From an uncultured Alphaproteobacteria bacterium (GTDB lineage Bacteria > Pseudomonadota > Alphaproteobacteria > HIMB59 > GCA-002718135), in NCBI GenBank assembly GCA_902614375.1, contig CACMKZ010000003.1, positions 62,001 through 126,000 on the forward strand: a DNA stretch of 64,000 bases, given 5' to 3'. The notes beneath the pieces were generated by a model. That model made no database searches, was not told the DNA's origin, and saw only the letters and a list, made by a program, of their open reading frames with translations. The first letter of the stretch is position 1. Each line of letters opens with the position of its first letter. A program made the translations under genes and the position numbers. Below are positions 17,238 through 26,338 of this stretch, in pieces.

Positions 17238-18607
17238 GTTGTGTAAATTGGAATATTTAATTGCGCACTTAGTTTTTTTATTTCTGAATATACATCTCCA
17301 TATGTGAATGCTAGATGATGTTCGATACCAGACGTGAATAATCTAACTAATTTTTGATAGGTATTTGTTTGAAATTTCACAACACCCGAAGTACCTGAAA
17401 ATGAATTTTTTTTATCTAAAACTTCACCTTTAATAACAATAAATTTTAACTTATTTTCTGATTTTGAAACTCTAAATATTGTTATTTTTCCAGGTCTAAA
17501 TGCAAAATCATGTAGCAAAGCTTTCCTTCTATTAGAATGTACAGTTGCACTTGCTGTATTTTTTTTTGCCATACTAATTGGAGCTAATCCACAATGCCAA
17601 AAAACTAAAGTATCAGTTTTGGGATCGCAATCAACAACATCTACTAAAAGTGAAGGTCTGTTATTTATCTTATTTAAAATATCGCAACTTATACTTCCTA
17701 ATACATCAGCTTCACATGCACTGCTAACTCCCTTTTCATTCATCATAGCCATTGGACCACATGATGCACATCCAAATTGAGTAAACATTTCAGGCCAACA
17801 CTTAATTGCAAAAGTATCAATTTTGTTATCATTTTTTATTTTTTCTAACCCATGAAAAATTGAAATACTTTTATTTAATTCATTTGCATTCAACTTAGAC
17901 ACTGATTTCAAATCTTTTTTTATTTGATTTTTAGTTTTTGTAATATCTTTAGTGCTAACATTTTTAGAAATATTAAACAAAGTTTCTAATTTAATTTTCT
18001 TAAGACTATAATTTAATTTTTTTTCTATTTCTCTATTATCATAATCACAGGTAAAAAATCCATCTGGTCTTTTTCCAACAAGTCCTAAATTCTTTTTTTT
18101 TGAAAAAATAATGTTATCTTTCTTTTTAGAATTTTTTATTTTTTTCAATGTATTATTTTTTAAAATTTTTTTATTTTTTAAAAAATTATTAATTTTTTCC
18201 ATTTCGAATAATTTATTATTAATAAATATTGAAAATTCTGACTTATATTTTAATTTGATTAAAGAATGCATAGCAAGATTTACACCACATAAAGAGTTCA
18301 ATCTTAACCGCTTACCTGTTCTTGGCTCTTTAAAACTTATTAAATGTATTGGTTTATTAAATGTTTTAGCAAAACTTGTTATAAATTTTGCATCAGTGAA
18401 AGTTGTTTGAGCAATGATATATTTGCTACAATTTAGTTTTTTAAAATATCTAATAGCTTTTTTTCCTGTTTCATCATCTGTAATTAATTCTTTAAATTGT
18501 GAGTATTTAATGTCTAAAATATCTATAAATTTTTCAAACCTTTTTTTATTATCTAAAGCATAATTTATATCAAATGTATCTCTTGCTAATGCTAAATAAC
18601 CAATCAT
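17234..18607 (-). CDS. L-fucose/L-arabinose isomerase-like protein
   Basis: 457 residues, in the size range of the FucI-like family (COG2407). The conserved C-terminal half includes GVSSACEADVLGSISCDIL, then LVDVVDCDPKTDTLVFWHCG, RPGKITIFRVS and GIEHHLAFTYGD; the acidic and His residues in these blocks are the metal-binding positions of fucose-isomerase folds. A lysine/asparagine-rich stretch near residues 125-230 is low-complexity and probably a loop. The family isomerises aldoses to ketoses. In this context it could make the ketose for the YihV-like kinase. The fucose operon at 34-45 kb uses oxidation instead, so this gene is unlikely to serve L-fucose itself. Confidence 0.75.
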   Translation of the reverse strand: MIGYLALARDTFDINYALDNKKRFEKFIDILDIKYSQFKELITDDETGKKAIRYFKKLNCSKYIIAQTTFTDAKFITSFAKTFNKPIHLISFKEPRTGKRLRLNSLCGVNLAMHSLIKLKYKSEFSIFINNKLFEMEKINNFLKNKKILKNNTLKKIKNSKKKDNIIFSKKKNLGLVGKRPDGFFTCDYDNREIEKKLNYSLKKIKLETLFNISKNVSTKDITKTKNQIKKDLKSVSKLNANELNKSISIFHGLEKIKNDNKIDTFAIKCWPEMFTQFGCASCGPMAMMNEKGVSSACEADVLGSISCDILNKINNRPSLLVDVVDCDPKTDTLVFWHCGLAPISMAKKNTASATVHSNRRKALLHDFAFRPGKITIFRVSKSENKLKFIVIKGEVLDKKNSFSGTSGVVKFQTNTYQKLVRLFTSGIEHHLAFTYGDVYSEIKKLSAQLNIPIYTT

Positions 18608-18674
18608 TGAATTTTGATATGTTTATAATATTTTTTAACAAAATATTATTATTTAATTTCAAAATTTGCCATTA

Positions 18675-18703
18675 TTTCTGGGTTTTTATTACTTGTATAT
18701 AAT
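18675..18703 (+). promoter_or_regulatory. Candidate promoter of the CUT1 sugar ABC operon
   Basis: A perfect TATAAT at 18698-18703 lies 40 bases before the ATG at 18744, with a weak TTTCTG 17 bases upstream at 18675-18680. It sits in the 136-base divergent gap between the isomerase gene and the binding-protein gene. A GGAGG site follows at 18735-18739. In DNA this AT-rich a chance match is possible. Confidence 0.35.
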
Positions 18704-18743
18704 AATTTAATATGTTTAAGTCTCAAAAATAATTGGAGGATAA

Positions 18744-20024
18744 ATGATGAACTTTAAGTTTATTTTAAAAGCAATATCTGTAGCTTTAGTTTCATTCTCA
18801 TTAACTTTAATTTCTGCAGTTTCTTTTGCTGCCACAGATGTACGTATTATGTGGTATGGAGATGGAGACAAAGAAAATGTGCCAATTGCAGCACAAATTG
18901 ATGAGTTTAATGCAGCTAATCCAGATATAAATGTAATTTTAGATATTGTACCATATGATGCAATAATGAACACTCTACCTATCCAGCTTGCTGCTGGCGA
19001 AGGTCCTGACATTGCTCGTGTTACTGATCTAGGTGGATTAAACAAATATTATGCTGATATTACGCCTTATGTAGCTGATCCAAGTTACTATGAAAAAAGC
19101 TTCGGTCCTTTTTTAAATTGGTATCGTAAGCCTGGAGATACAACTTCAATTCATGGTTTCCATTCTACAATGACCGTTACTGGTCCATATGTAAATAAAA
19201 CTCTATTTGAACAAGCTGGTGTAGATCTATTAGGCCCTGGTGCAACTTGGGAAGAATGGGCAGCAGTTTCAATTGAAGTAGCAGAAAAAACAGGTACTCC
19301 TATACCAATGGCTTGGGATAGATCAGGTCACCGTGTATCAGGCCCTGCGATTTCTATGGGTGCGAAATATTTTGACTCAAATGGTGATCCAAAATTAGTT
19401 GATGATGGATTAAAAGCTATGACTCAAATGCTTTATGACTGGCACCAAGCAGGTACAATGAGTAAAGATCTTTGGGGATCAGTTTCAGGATCTAAATATC
19501 ATGCTCCAAATGATTGGTGGAATGCTGCTGAGGTAGTTTTCATGATGAGTGGTTCATGGCAAATTGGAAGATTTGCAAATGAAGTAGGAGATGATTTTGA
19601 TTGGTGGGCTGTACCAGCTCCATGTGGTCCTGCTGCATGTACTGGAATGCCAGGTGGAAATGCACTACTAGCATTCAATGCTAATCCAGCTGTTGGAAAG
19701 GTAATGGATTATCTTTCTAGTAAAGAACAACTAAGTAGTTTTATTGGTCAAGTTCTTGCCATCCCTGGACACTTAGATCTACAAGTTGACTATCAAACTG
19801 ATGATCCAAACGCAAAACATGCATTAAACACTTTTGCTGGCGCAGTGCCAACTATTGATCAAGTCGCTTTTGATCTTCAGGCACACGTTGACAACCGTAT
19901 AATGTTTAACGCAATTATCTCAAGATTAGGACAAGCTATTGTTGGTGAAATGACAATGGAAGAAGCTTGGACGCGTATGGATGAAGATGTTGAAAAACAA
20001 CTTAAAGAAAAATACGGCGGATAA
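18744..20024 (+). CDS. Sugar ABC transporter substrate-binding protein (CUT1, MalE/UgpB-like)
   Basis: 426 residues with a clear signal peptide (lysine near 5-9, hydrophobic core, cleavage near VSFAATD), so periplasmic. The family-1 pattern is visible: NVILDIVPYDAIMNTLPIQLAAGEG, PDIARV, then GATWEEWAA, and a WQIG segment near residue 272. Aromatic residues cluster in the binding region (DWWN, DWWAVPAP), common in sugar sites. GGAGG at 18735-18739 allows either ATG 18744 or 18747. It begins an operon with two permeases, a dehydrogenase, an ATPase and two oxidoreductases. Its ligand is unknown; a glycoside or sulfosugar is conceivable from the neighbours. Confidence 0.88.
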   Translation: MMNFKFILKAISVALVSFSLTLISAVSFAATDVRIMWYGDGDKENVPIAAQIDEFNAANPDINVILDIVPYDAIMNTLPIQLAAGEGPDIARVTDLGGLNKYYADITPYVADPSYYEKSFGPFLNWYRKPGDTTSIHGFHSTMTVTGPYVNKTLFEQAGVDLLGPGATWEEWAAVSIEVAEKTGTPIPMAWDRSGHRVSGPAISMGAKYFDSNGDPKLVDDGLKAMTQMLYDWHQAGTMSKDLWGSVSGSKYHAPNDWWNAAEVVFMMSGSWQIGRFANEVGDDFDWWAVPAPCGPAACTGMPGGNALLAFNANPAVGKVMDYLSSKEQLSSFIGQVLAIPGHLDLQVDYQTDDPNAKHALNTFAGAVPTIDQVAFDLQAHVDNRIMFNAIISRLGQAIVGEMTMEEAWTRMDEDVEKQLKEKYGG

Positions 20025-20050
20025 TTACATCCAAAATAATAATAATATAA

Positions 20051-20077
20051 AGCTGCTCATTTTGAGCAGCTTTTTTT
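20051..20077 (+). terminator. Intercistronic hairpin with T-tract after the binding-protein gene
   Basis: AGCTGCTCA at 20051-20059 pairs perfectly with TGAGCAGCT at 20063-20071 around a TTT loop, followed by T to 20077. It lies between the binding-protein and permease genes, so it probably acts as a partial terminator or 3'-end stabiliser. Confidence 0.85.
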
Positions 20078-20089
20078 CGAAATCATTTA

Positions 20090-21121
20090 ATGGAAAATAT
20101 TAGAAATCAAACAAAAATTTTTTTCCTTAGAATTTTAAACATTCCCTTTGCATTTTTAATGCATGCTATTGATTTAATCATGTGGCCAATTCAAAAAATT
20201 ATTGGAGTAAGAAATATGCCATATATTTTTTTGCTACCAAATTTAATTTTTTTTGGATTATTTGTAATAATCCCTCTTGGTGCAAACTTTTTCTTTTCAT
20301 TATCATCTGGTGACGAACTGTTATTTGCTGAGAGAGAACTTCCTACAACAAAACAATATGATCAGTTATTTGATTGTGAGAGTTATTTAAACCCAAATAC
20401 ATGTACAGAAGATTTTTTTTGGAGAGGAGTTTATAACACTATATTCTTTGTTGTTTTTCAAGTTGGCTTAATGATTTTCTTTTCGGTTTTGACTGCCGTG
20501 ATATTAAATAAGAAAATTATTGGCAGAGGCTTTTTTAGATCTGTATTTTTTTTCCCTGTTTTATTGTCACCAGTTGTTGTTGGTTTGATTTGGCAATGGA
20601 TACTGCTAAAAAATGGAGCTTTCAATGCTATAATTGAGTCTTATGGTGGAGACAAAGTATCATTTTTAACAGATCCATCATGGGCTATGGCATCTGTAAT
20701 CTTTGTATCAATATGGGCCCATATGGGTTTTTACACTCTGATTGTATTAGCAGGTCTTCAAGCAATACCTCCAAATTTATATGAGGCAGCCGAAATGGAT
20801 GGAACTAGCCGAGAAAGAATTTTTTTTCGAATAACTCTACCTCTTCTAATGCCAAATTTATTAGTTGTATTTATTCTTGCCTCAATAAAAGGTGTTCAAA
20901 CATTTGATGAAATATATGTTTTAACTGGTGGGGGGCCTGGAACATCTACATCATTGATTGTTCAATATATTTTTACCACAGGATTTGCTTCATCTGGATC
21001 TGTTCAAAATTTTGGTCTTGCAGCCGCCGCATCTATGGTTCTCGGTGTGGTACTTTTATTTTTAACACTTATGCAGTTGTATTTTAGTCGAAACAAAGAA
21101 AGTAAACATCAAGAAATTTAA
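20090..21121 (+). CDS. Sugar ABC transporter permease (CUT1, MalF/UgpA-like)
   Basis: 343 residues. An amphipathic N-terminal segment precedes six membrane segments; the domain starts near NMPYIFLLPNLIFFGLFV. The EAA coupling loop is YEAAEMDGTSRERIFFRITLPLL (residues about 229-251, split here by the key elements EAA, DG and P). A periplasmic loop between helices 1 and 2 includes two cysteines (CESYLNPNTC), perhaps a disulfide. It pairs with the next gene's product, which begins one base after its stop. Confidence 0.9.
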   Translation: MENIRNQTKIFFLRILNIPFAFLMHAIDLIMWPIQKIIGVRNMPYIFLLPNLIFFGLFVIIPLGANFFFSLSSGDELLFAERELPTTKQYDQLFDCESYLNPNTCTEDFFWRGVYNTIFFVVFQVGLMIFFSVLTAVILNKKIIGRGFFRSVFFFPVLLSPVVVGLIWQWILLKNGAFNAIIESYGGDKVSFLTDPSWAMASVIFVSIWAHMGFYTLIVLAGLQAIPPNLYEAAEMDGTSRERIFFRITLPLLMPNLLVVFILASIKGVQTFDEIYVLTGGGPGTSTSLIVQYIFTTGFASSGSVQNFGLAAAASMVLGVVLLFLTLMQLYFSRNKESKHQEI

Positions 21122-21122
21122 T

Positions 21123-22187
21123 ATGTCTGAAACAGCTTCAAGAATAATAAAAATTGCTACAAAAAAAAGATATAAAAATAAATATCATTGGACAGATTAT
21201 TTTTCTTATTTTTATTTATTTCTAGGTGTTCTTTTAATGTTTGGTCCTGTTGTGTGGTTAGGATTATCTTCATTAAAGACATTAGCAGGTATACAAGAAT
21301 ATCCCCCAACAATTTTGCCACTTTCTCAAATTCAAGTTGATGTTGAAGGATACGATAAACCCTTACCAATTTTTAATGTGACGCAAGAAGATGGGTCAGT
21401 AAAGCAGTTAGCACAAATAAAAAGAATTGGAATTAATGCTAAAATGGTTGATCCTCTAAACCCAGAAGAAACAGTAAAAGTACCGATTGATAAAAGAGAA
21501 AAAATTAGAGAATTTAAAATTCAGTGGGAAAACTATGTTGATCCTCTAAGAAAATATGATTTTTTACTTTATTTCAAAAACTCAACTTTCATTACTGTTG
21601 TAGCCACAATAATAACTTTAATAATAAACTCAATGGCAGCTTACGCACTTTCTATATATGAGTTTAGAGGAAAAAATTTTGCACTTGTTTTTGTTATAGG
21701 CACATTGTTAATTCCATTAACTATAATCTTGGTTCCAGTTTTTTATGTTGTTGCAAACTTTGGAATGATTAATTCATTATGGGGTGTAATTCTTCCAGGT
21801 GCTGCAACACCAACAGGAGTTTTTTTACTTCGTCAATATATGCTTACATTGCCTAGAGAGCTTATAGAAGCAGCCAGAATGGATCACGCAAGTGAATGGG
21901 CAATTTATTGGCGAGTAGTCCTACCTTTATCTATACCGGCTATTGCAGTTTTAGCAATTTTTTCCATAATGTGGAGATGGAATGATTTCTTATGGCCTTT
22001 AATAGTTTTATCAAAAAGTGAAGTTTATACATTACAAATTGGATTAAACGCATTTCACGGAGAACTTACTAGTCAGTGGAATTATGTATTATCAATGACT
22101 ATGGTAACTTTATTACCTATAGCAATTATATTTGCTTACTTACAAAAATTTATAACAACAGGAATAGCAAGTACAGGTATGAAGTAA
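21123..22187 (+). CDS. Sugar ABC transporter permease (CUT1, MalG/UgpE-like)
   Basis: 354 residues. The first membrane helix is near residues 28-48 and ends in the conserved GLSSLKT. An insertion of about 100 residues (about 55-145) rich in charged residues separates it from helix 2, longer than in MalG (296 residues). The EAA loop is IEAARMDHASEWAIYWRVVLP and the C-terminus is the typical GIASTGMK. It is the partner permease of the gene upstream. Unusually, the next gene in the operon is a dehydrogenase rather than the ATPase; its ATG overlaps this stop codon. Confidence 0.9.
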   Translation: MSETASRIIKIATKKRYKNKYHWTDYFSYFYLFLGVLLMFGPVVWLGLSSLKTLAGIQEYPPTILPLSQIQVDVEGYDKPLPIFNVTQEDGSVKQLAQIKRIGINAKMVDPLNPEETVKVPIDKREKIREFKIQWENYVDPLRKYDFLLYFKNSTFITVVATIITLIINSMAAYALSIYEFRGKNFALVFVIGTLLIPLTIILVPVFYVVANFGMINSLWGVILPGAATPTGVFLLRQYMLTLPRELIEAARMDHASEWAIYWRVVLPLSIPAIAVLAIFSIMWRWNDFLWPLIVLSKSEVYTLQIGLNAFHGELTSQWNYVLSMTMVTLLPIAIIFAYLQKFITTGIASTGMK

Positions 22188-23200
22188 TGCAAGACAAACC
22201 TCTAATTTTTTTTGATCCTTATCCAAGAAATGAAGAAATGGTTTTTACCAATGATGTTAAGACTGAATTACAAAAAATATCTAATTTAATCTATCACTTT
22301 GGTAGTCGAGCTCCTGATGAACTTGTAGATAAAAATATTGAAGAAATTGAAATATTAGTTGGACAGACTGCTATGCCTAAAGAACGTTTAGATAAATCAA
22401 AAAAAATTAAAGCAATTATAAATGTCAAAGCAAATTGGGAACCGAATATTGATTATCATGAAGCACATAGAAGAGGTATTTATGTTTTATCAGCTGCACC
22501 TGCCATGGCTCCTGCTGTTGCTGAAGCTTGTATAGGTTACGCAATCTCACTTTCTAGAAATGTTTTGGGAGTTTACAAAAAATTTTTAAATTCTGAAGAG
22601 CAATATGGAATTAAAGAAAATAAATTTGCTTATACACTTTTTAACTCAAATGTTGGGTTAATTGGGTTTGGAAATTTAGCAAAAAGTTTACTTCCTTTGT
22701 TAAAACCATTTAACTGTAAAATTTCAGTATTTGATCCATGGTTATCTAATGAATACTTAGAAAGCCAGGGTGTAAACCCTGTATCGATTGATGATTTATT
22801 ATCTAACAATAAATTTATATTCATATTAGCTGGAGTTACTACTGAAAATGAAGGATTCATTAGTAAAGATAAATTAAAATTAATTAAAAAAAATAGTTCA
22901 GTAGTTCTAGTCAGTAGAGCGGAGGTTGTTGATTTTGACGAATTTATTGAACTTGCTGAAAATGAATATTTTAGAGCAGCTATAGATGTATATCCAGTCG
23001 AGCCTGTGCCAGCAGATTCAACTTTTAGAAAAAAATCCAATATTTTATTTACTTCACATGTTGCAGGTGCTTTAGATTATTCATATAAAAATATAAGAGA
23101 TATGATGATGAATGATATAAAAAAAATCTTGAATGGGATGCCGCCTATACACTTACAACATGCTGACCCTGACAAAGCAATAATGAGAAGAGATAGATGA
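22187..23200 (+). CDS. D-isomer-specific 2-hydroxyacid dehydrogenase family protein
   Basis: 337 residues from the ATG at 22187, which overlaps the permease stop; the longer open frame from 22076 runs inside the permease gene and is rejected. The NAD-binding loop is GLIGFGNLAKSLLPL, the catalytic Arg is in VSRAEVVD (in place of the usual ARG), the Glu in VYPVEP and the His in TSHVAGA. It reduces or oxidises a 2-hydroxy/2-keto acid; substrate unknown. It is wedged between permease and ATPase genes of an ABC importer, overlapping both, so its expression is tied to import of the substrate. Confidence 0.82.
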   Translation: MQDKPLIFFDPYPRNEEMVFTNDVKTELQKISNLIYHFGSRAPDELVDKNIEEIEILVGQTAMPKERLDKSKKIKAIINVKANWEPNIDYHEAHRRGIYVLSAAPAMAPAVAEACIGYAISLSRNVLGVYKKFLNSEEQYGIKENKFAYTLFNSNVGLIGFGNLAKSLLPLLKPFNCKISVFDPWLSNEYLESQGVNPVSIDDLLSNNKFIFILAGVTTENEGFISKDKLKLIKKNSSVVLVSRAEVVDFDEFIELAENEYFRAAIDVYPVEPVPADSTFRKKSNILFTSHVAGALDYSYKNIRDMMMNDIKKILNGMPPIHLQHADPDKAIMRRDR

Positions 23201-24279
23201 CTGAAATCATATTAAAGGACATTTTTAAAAGTTATGATCAAACAGAAGTAATTCATGGAGTTGATTTGAAAGTTGAAAGTGGAAAATTTCTAGTTTTAGT
23301 TGGCCCCTCTGGATGTGGTAAGTCAACATTATTAAGAATTATTGCTGGATTAGAAAGAATTACATCAGGAGAAATTTTAATCGACGGAAATGAAGTAAGT
23401 AATATACCCGCTTCAGAAAGAGGTTTGGCTATGGTTTTTCAATCATATGCTTTGTATCCTCACATGTCTGTTTTTAAAAATATGGCCTTTGCATTGGAAA
23501 ATTTAAAAATTGATAAAAAAACAATTGAAGAAAAAGTTAATAGCGCAGCTAAACTTTTACAAATTGAAGAGTATCTTCAAAGAAAACCAAAAGCACTTTC
23601 TGGTGGTCAAAGACAAAGAGTAGCTATTGGAAGAGCAATAGTTAGAGATCCAAAAGCCTTTTTGTTTGATGAGCCCTTATCTAATCTTGATGCTGAGTTA
23701 AGAGTAACAATGAGAAAAGAATTATCAGCACTTCATGAAAAAATTGGTGGTACAATGATTTATGTTACACATGATCAAGTTGAAGCAATGACATTGGCTG
23801 ATCAAATAGTAGTTTTAAATAATGGTTATGTTGCACAAGCAGGAGCACCACTTGATTTATATAATAATCCCAGTGATATTTTTGTAGCTGGTTTCATTGG
23901 ATCTCCAAAAATGAATTTTATAAAAGTTAATGCAATTGATAGGTCTGGTTCATTTAATTTAGTTTCAGATGCATTGAATTTACAAACAAATCATAAAAAT
24001 TTACAAAACAATACACCTTATTCTCTTGGGATAAGGCCTGAACATATAGAAGTTTGTGAACAACAAAATTCAGATTTGAAAGTATATGTTGATTTTACTG
24101 AACAGCTCGGAAGTGAAACTTACTTTTATTGTCAGGGTGAAGGAATAAAACAATTAATTGTTCATCATACCGGGCAATATAAAATTAATAAGGGAGAAGA
24201 ATTATATCTTCGTTTTAAAAGAGATTCAGTTCATCTTTTTGAAGAGAATGGCATGTCTGTATCAAAAAAAAATAATTAA
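23197..24279 (+). CDS. Sugar ABC transporter ATPase (MalK/UgpC-like)
   Basis: 360 residues. Walker A GPSGCGKST (about 36-44), Q-loop VFQSYALYPHMSV, signature LSGGQRQRVAIGRAI, Walker B AFLFDEPLSNLDAELR, switch His YVTHDQVEAMTLAD. The C-terminal TOBE/MalK-type regulatory domain covers roughly residues 235-360 (LGIRPEHIEVCE). It energises the CUT1 permeases encoded just upstream and, in this family, may be shared by other importers. Starts within the dehydrogenase stop (ATGA) and ends within the next start (TAATG). Confidence 0.92.
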   Translation: MTEIILKDIFKSYDQTEVIHGVDLKVESGKFLVLVGPSGCGKSTLLRIIAGLERITSGEILIDGNEVSNIPASERGLAMVFQSYALYPHMSVFKNMAFALENLKIDKKTIEEKVNSAAKLLQIEEYLQRKPKALSGGQRQRVAIGRAIVRDPKAFLFDEPLSNLDAELRVTMRKELSALHEKIGGTMIYVTHDQVEAMTLADQIVVLNNGYVAQAGAPLDLYNNPSDIFVAGFIGSPKMNFIKVNAIDRSGSFNLVSDALNLQTNHKNLQNNTPYSLGIRPEHIEVCEQQNSDLKVYVDFTEQLGSETYFYCQGEGIKQLIVHHTGQYKINKGEELYLRFKRDSVHLFEENGMSVSKKNN

Positions 24280-25307
24280 TGAGTTCTAAAAAAATTGGAC
24301 TTGCCATTATTGGTACGGGTATGGCTGCAAAACCCCATGCCTTGGCTTTAAATGAATTAAAGGACGATATTAATGTAGTTGGAGTTTTTTCTCGAAATAA
24401 AGAAAAAAGAGAAAATTTTTCTAAAAATTATAATTTTAATTCATTTCAAGACATTGATAGCATTTATGATAATCCTGAAGTTGACATGGTGGATATCATC
24501 ACCCCTCCAAATCAACGCTTAGAACTAGTAGAGCAATTTAGTAAACACGGAAAACATATCTTAATGGAAAAACCAATTGAACGAACTTTAGAAAATGCAA
24601 AAAGTATAGTCTCAATTTGTGAAAATAATAAAGTTAACCTCGGTATAGTTTTTCAACACAGATTTAGAAAATCCTCAATTAAATTAAAATCATTAATAAA
24701 TGAGAATAAATTTGGTCAAATTTTTTCAGCTCAAATCAATATTCCATGGTGGCGGGAACAGTCCTATTATGATGAACCAGGTAGAGGAACATACAAGAGA
24801 GATGGTGGAGGAGTTCTTATAAGCCAAGCTATTCATACACTTGATCTTGCTATCAGTCTTTTAGGGGATGTTAAAGACGTGATGGTAATGGCGGAAACTA
24901 CAAAGTTTCATAAAATGGAGTCAGAGAATTTTGTAACTGGTGGTATTAAATTTAAAAATAGCGTAATTGCATCTTTATTCGCTTCAACGAGTGTTTTTCC
25001 AGGCTCATCAGAGTCAATTGTTCTTCATTGTGAAAATGCAACAGTCAAACTTGAAGCCGGAACACTTATTATTAATTGGAGGAATGGTAAAAAAGAAGAG
25101 TTTGGAGAGGAATCTGGAACTGGCGGTAGTGCTGATCCTATGGCTTTTCCATTTGATTGGCATAAAGATCTTATACTTAATTTTGCAAAATCAATTAATA
25201 CAAATAAAAAATTTGAAATTAATGGAAAAGAAGCATTGAAAGTTCATTATCTAATTGATGCAATGATAGAATCATCTAAAAAAAATATACTAATTACAAT
25301 GGAGTAA
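24279..25307 (+). CDS. Gfo/Idh/MocA family oxidoreductase
   Basis: 342 residues. NAD(P) loop AIIGTGMAAKPH (residues 9-20), ILMEKPIERT near 94-103, and SQAIHTLDLAISL as the catalytic His region. A Trp-rich stretch (NIPWWREQSYYDEPGRGTYKR region near 151-170) precedes it; the same arrangement is seen in family members acting on glycosides or on dehydrated sugars. It overlaps the ATPase gene by one base, so import and oxidation are co-transcribed. Substrate not identifiable. Confidence 0.86.
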   Translation: MSSKKIGLAIIGTGMAAKPHALALNELKDDINVVGVFSRNKEKRENFSKNYNFNSFQDIDSIYDNPEVDMVDIITPPNQRLELVEQFSKHGKHILMEKPIERTLENAKSIVSICENNKVNLGIVFQHRFRKSSIKLKSLINENKFGQIFSAQINIPWWREQSYYDEPGRGTYKRDGGGVLISQAIHTLDLAISLLGDVKDVMVMAETTKFHKMESENFVTGGIKFKNSVIASLFASTSVFPGSSESIVLHCENATVKLEAGTLIINWRNGKKEEFGEESGTGGSADPMAFPFDWHKDLILNFAKSINTNKKFEINGKEALKVHYLIDAMIESSKKNILITME

Positions 25308-25318
25308 AATATTTAATC

Positions 25319-26338
25319 ATGAGAAAAATTAAAGTTGCTGCAATGGGTGTTGAGCATAGACACATTTTTGGACAATTAAATGGCATGTTAAATTTGGGAT
25401 GCGAATGTGTTGGCTGGTGGAATGAAACTGATAATAATATTACGAAAGATTTTAATGAAAAACATCCTGATATACCCCGCTTTACAAATAAAGAGGATTT
25501 ATTAAAAAATAAAGAAATTGAATTAGTATTGATAGCAGACATTCCAGTTAAAAGAGCAGCTTTAGCTATTGAGTGTATGAATGCTGGAAAAGATGTAATG
25601 TTAGATAAACCTGGATGTACAACTTTAGAACAACTTAAAGAAATTGAAAATACTGCAAAAAAAACAGGAAAAATTTTTTCAATTGATTTTTCTGAAAGAT
25701 TTGAAGTGCCGTCAGTTCAAGCTGCCTATGATTTAATTAAAGCGGGCGAAATTGGAGATGTTGTTCAAACAATTGGAATGGGACCTCACAGATTGAATAT
25801 TCAAACTAGACCTGATTGGTTTTTTGATTACGATCAATATGGTGGTATTTTATGTGATATTGCTTCACATCAAATAGATCAGTTTTTATTTTTTACTGGA
25901 TCTAAAAATGTAGAAATTATAAATTCTTCAACAGGTAATTTTTCAAATCCTGAACATAATAAGTTTGAAGATTTTGGTGAAATTTTAATTCATGGAGATA
26001 AGGGTAGAGGTTACATTAGGGTAGACTGGTACACTCCTGATGCTTTACCTAATTGGGGCGATGGCAGATTGACTATTTTAGGTACAAAAGGATACATAGA
26101 ATTAAGAAAGTATGTCGATCTTGTTGGTAGAGAGGGTACAGATCACCTTTTTTTAGTTAATAATAAAAAATATGAATATAAAGATGCTTCTAAAGAACCC
26201 CTAACATATTTTGAGAGATTAATGGGTGATGTTGTAAACAGAACTAGTACTGCAATGGATCAATCACATTGTTTAAAAGTGATGGAATTGGCAATCAAAG
26301 CTCAAAAAAATGCGATTAGGCTTGGCAATATTAAGTGA
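25319..26338 (+). CDS. Gfo/Idh/MocA family oxidoreductase, divergent
   Basis: 339 residues. The N-terminal loop reads AMGVEHRHIFG instead of GxGxxG, and the EKP motif is MLDKPGCTT (DKP). The C-terminal domain keeps DIASHQIDQFLFF with the His-x-x-Asp pair. Both changes suggest a distinct subfamily; the family's Lys is retained within DKP. It follows the previous oxidoreductase after 11 bases and overlaps the next gene by one base, so it belongs to the same operon as the sugar importer. No substrate can be assigned. Confidence 0.82.
   Translation: MRKIKVAAMGVEHRHIFGQLNGMLNLGCECVGWWNETDNNITKDFNEKHPDIPRFTNKEDLLKNKEIELVLIADIPVKRAALAIECMNAGKDVMLDKPGCTTLEQLKEIENTAKKTGKIFSIDFSERFEVPSVQAAYDLIKAGEIGDVVQTIGMGPHRLNIQTRPDWFFDYDQYGGILCDIASHQIDQFLFFTGSKNVEIINSSTGNFSNPEHNKFEDFGEILIHGDKGRGYIRVDWYTPDALPNWGDGRLTILGTKGYIELRKYVDLVGREGTDHLFLVNNKKYEYKDASKEPLTYFERLMGDVVNRTSTAMDQSHCLKVMELAIKAQKNAIRLGNIK

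Noticed and set aside
18111..18410. Plus-strand open frame of 99 codons inside the isomerase gene
   Set aside because: It lies antisense to a low-complexity Lys/Asn-rich part of a conserved gene and reads as Phe/Leu runs, the expected shadow of AT-rich coding DNA.
17234..18607. FucI-like isomerase as the L-fucose isomerase of this organism
   Set aside because: The L-fucose operon at 34-45 kb uses the oxidative route, no fuculose kinase or fuculose-phosphate aldolase is seen, and the gene sits with different catabolic genes.
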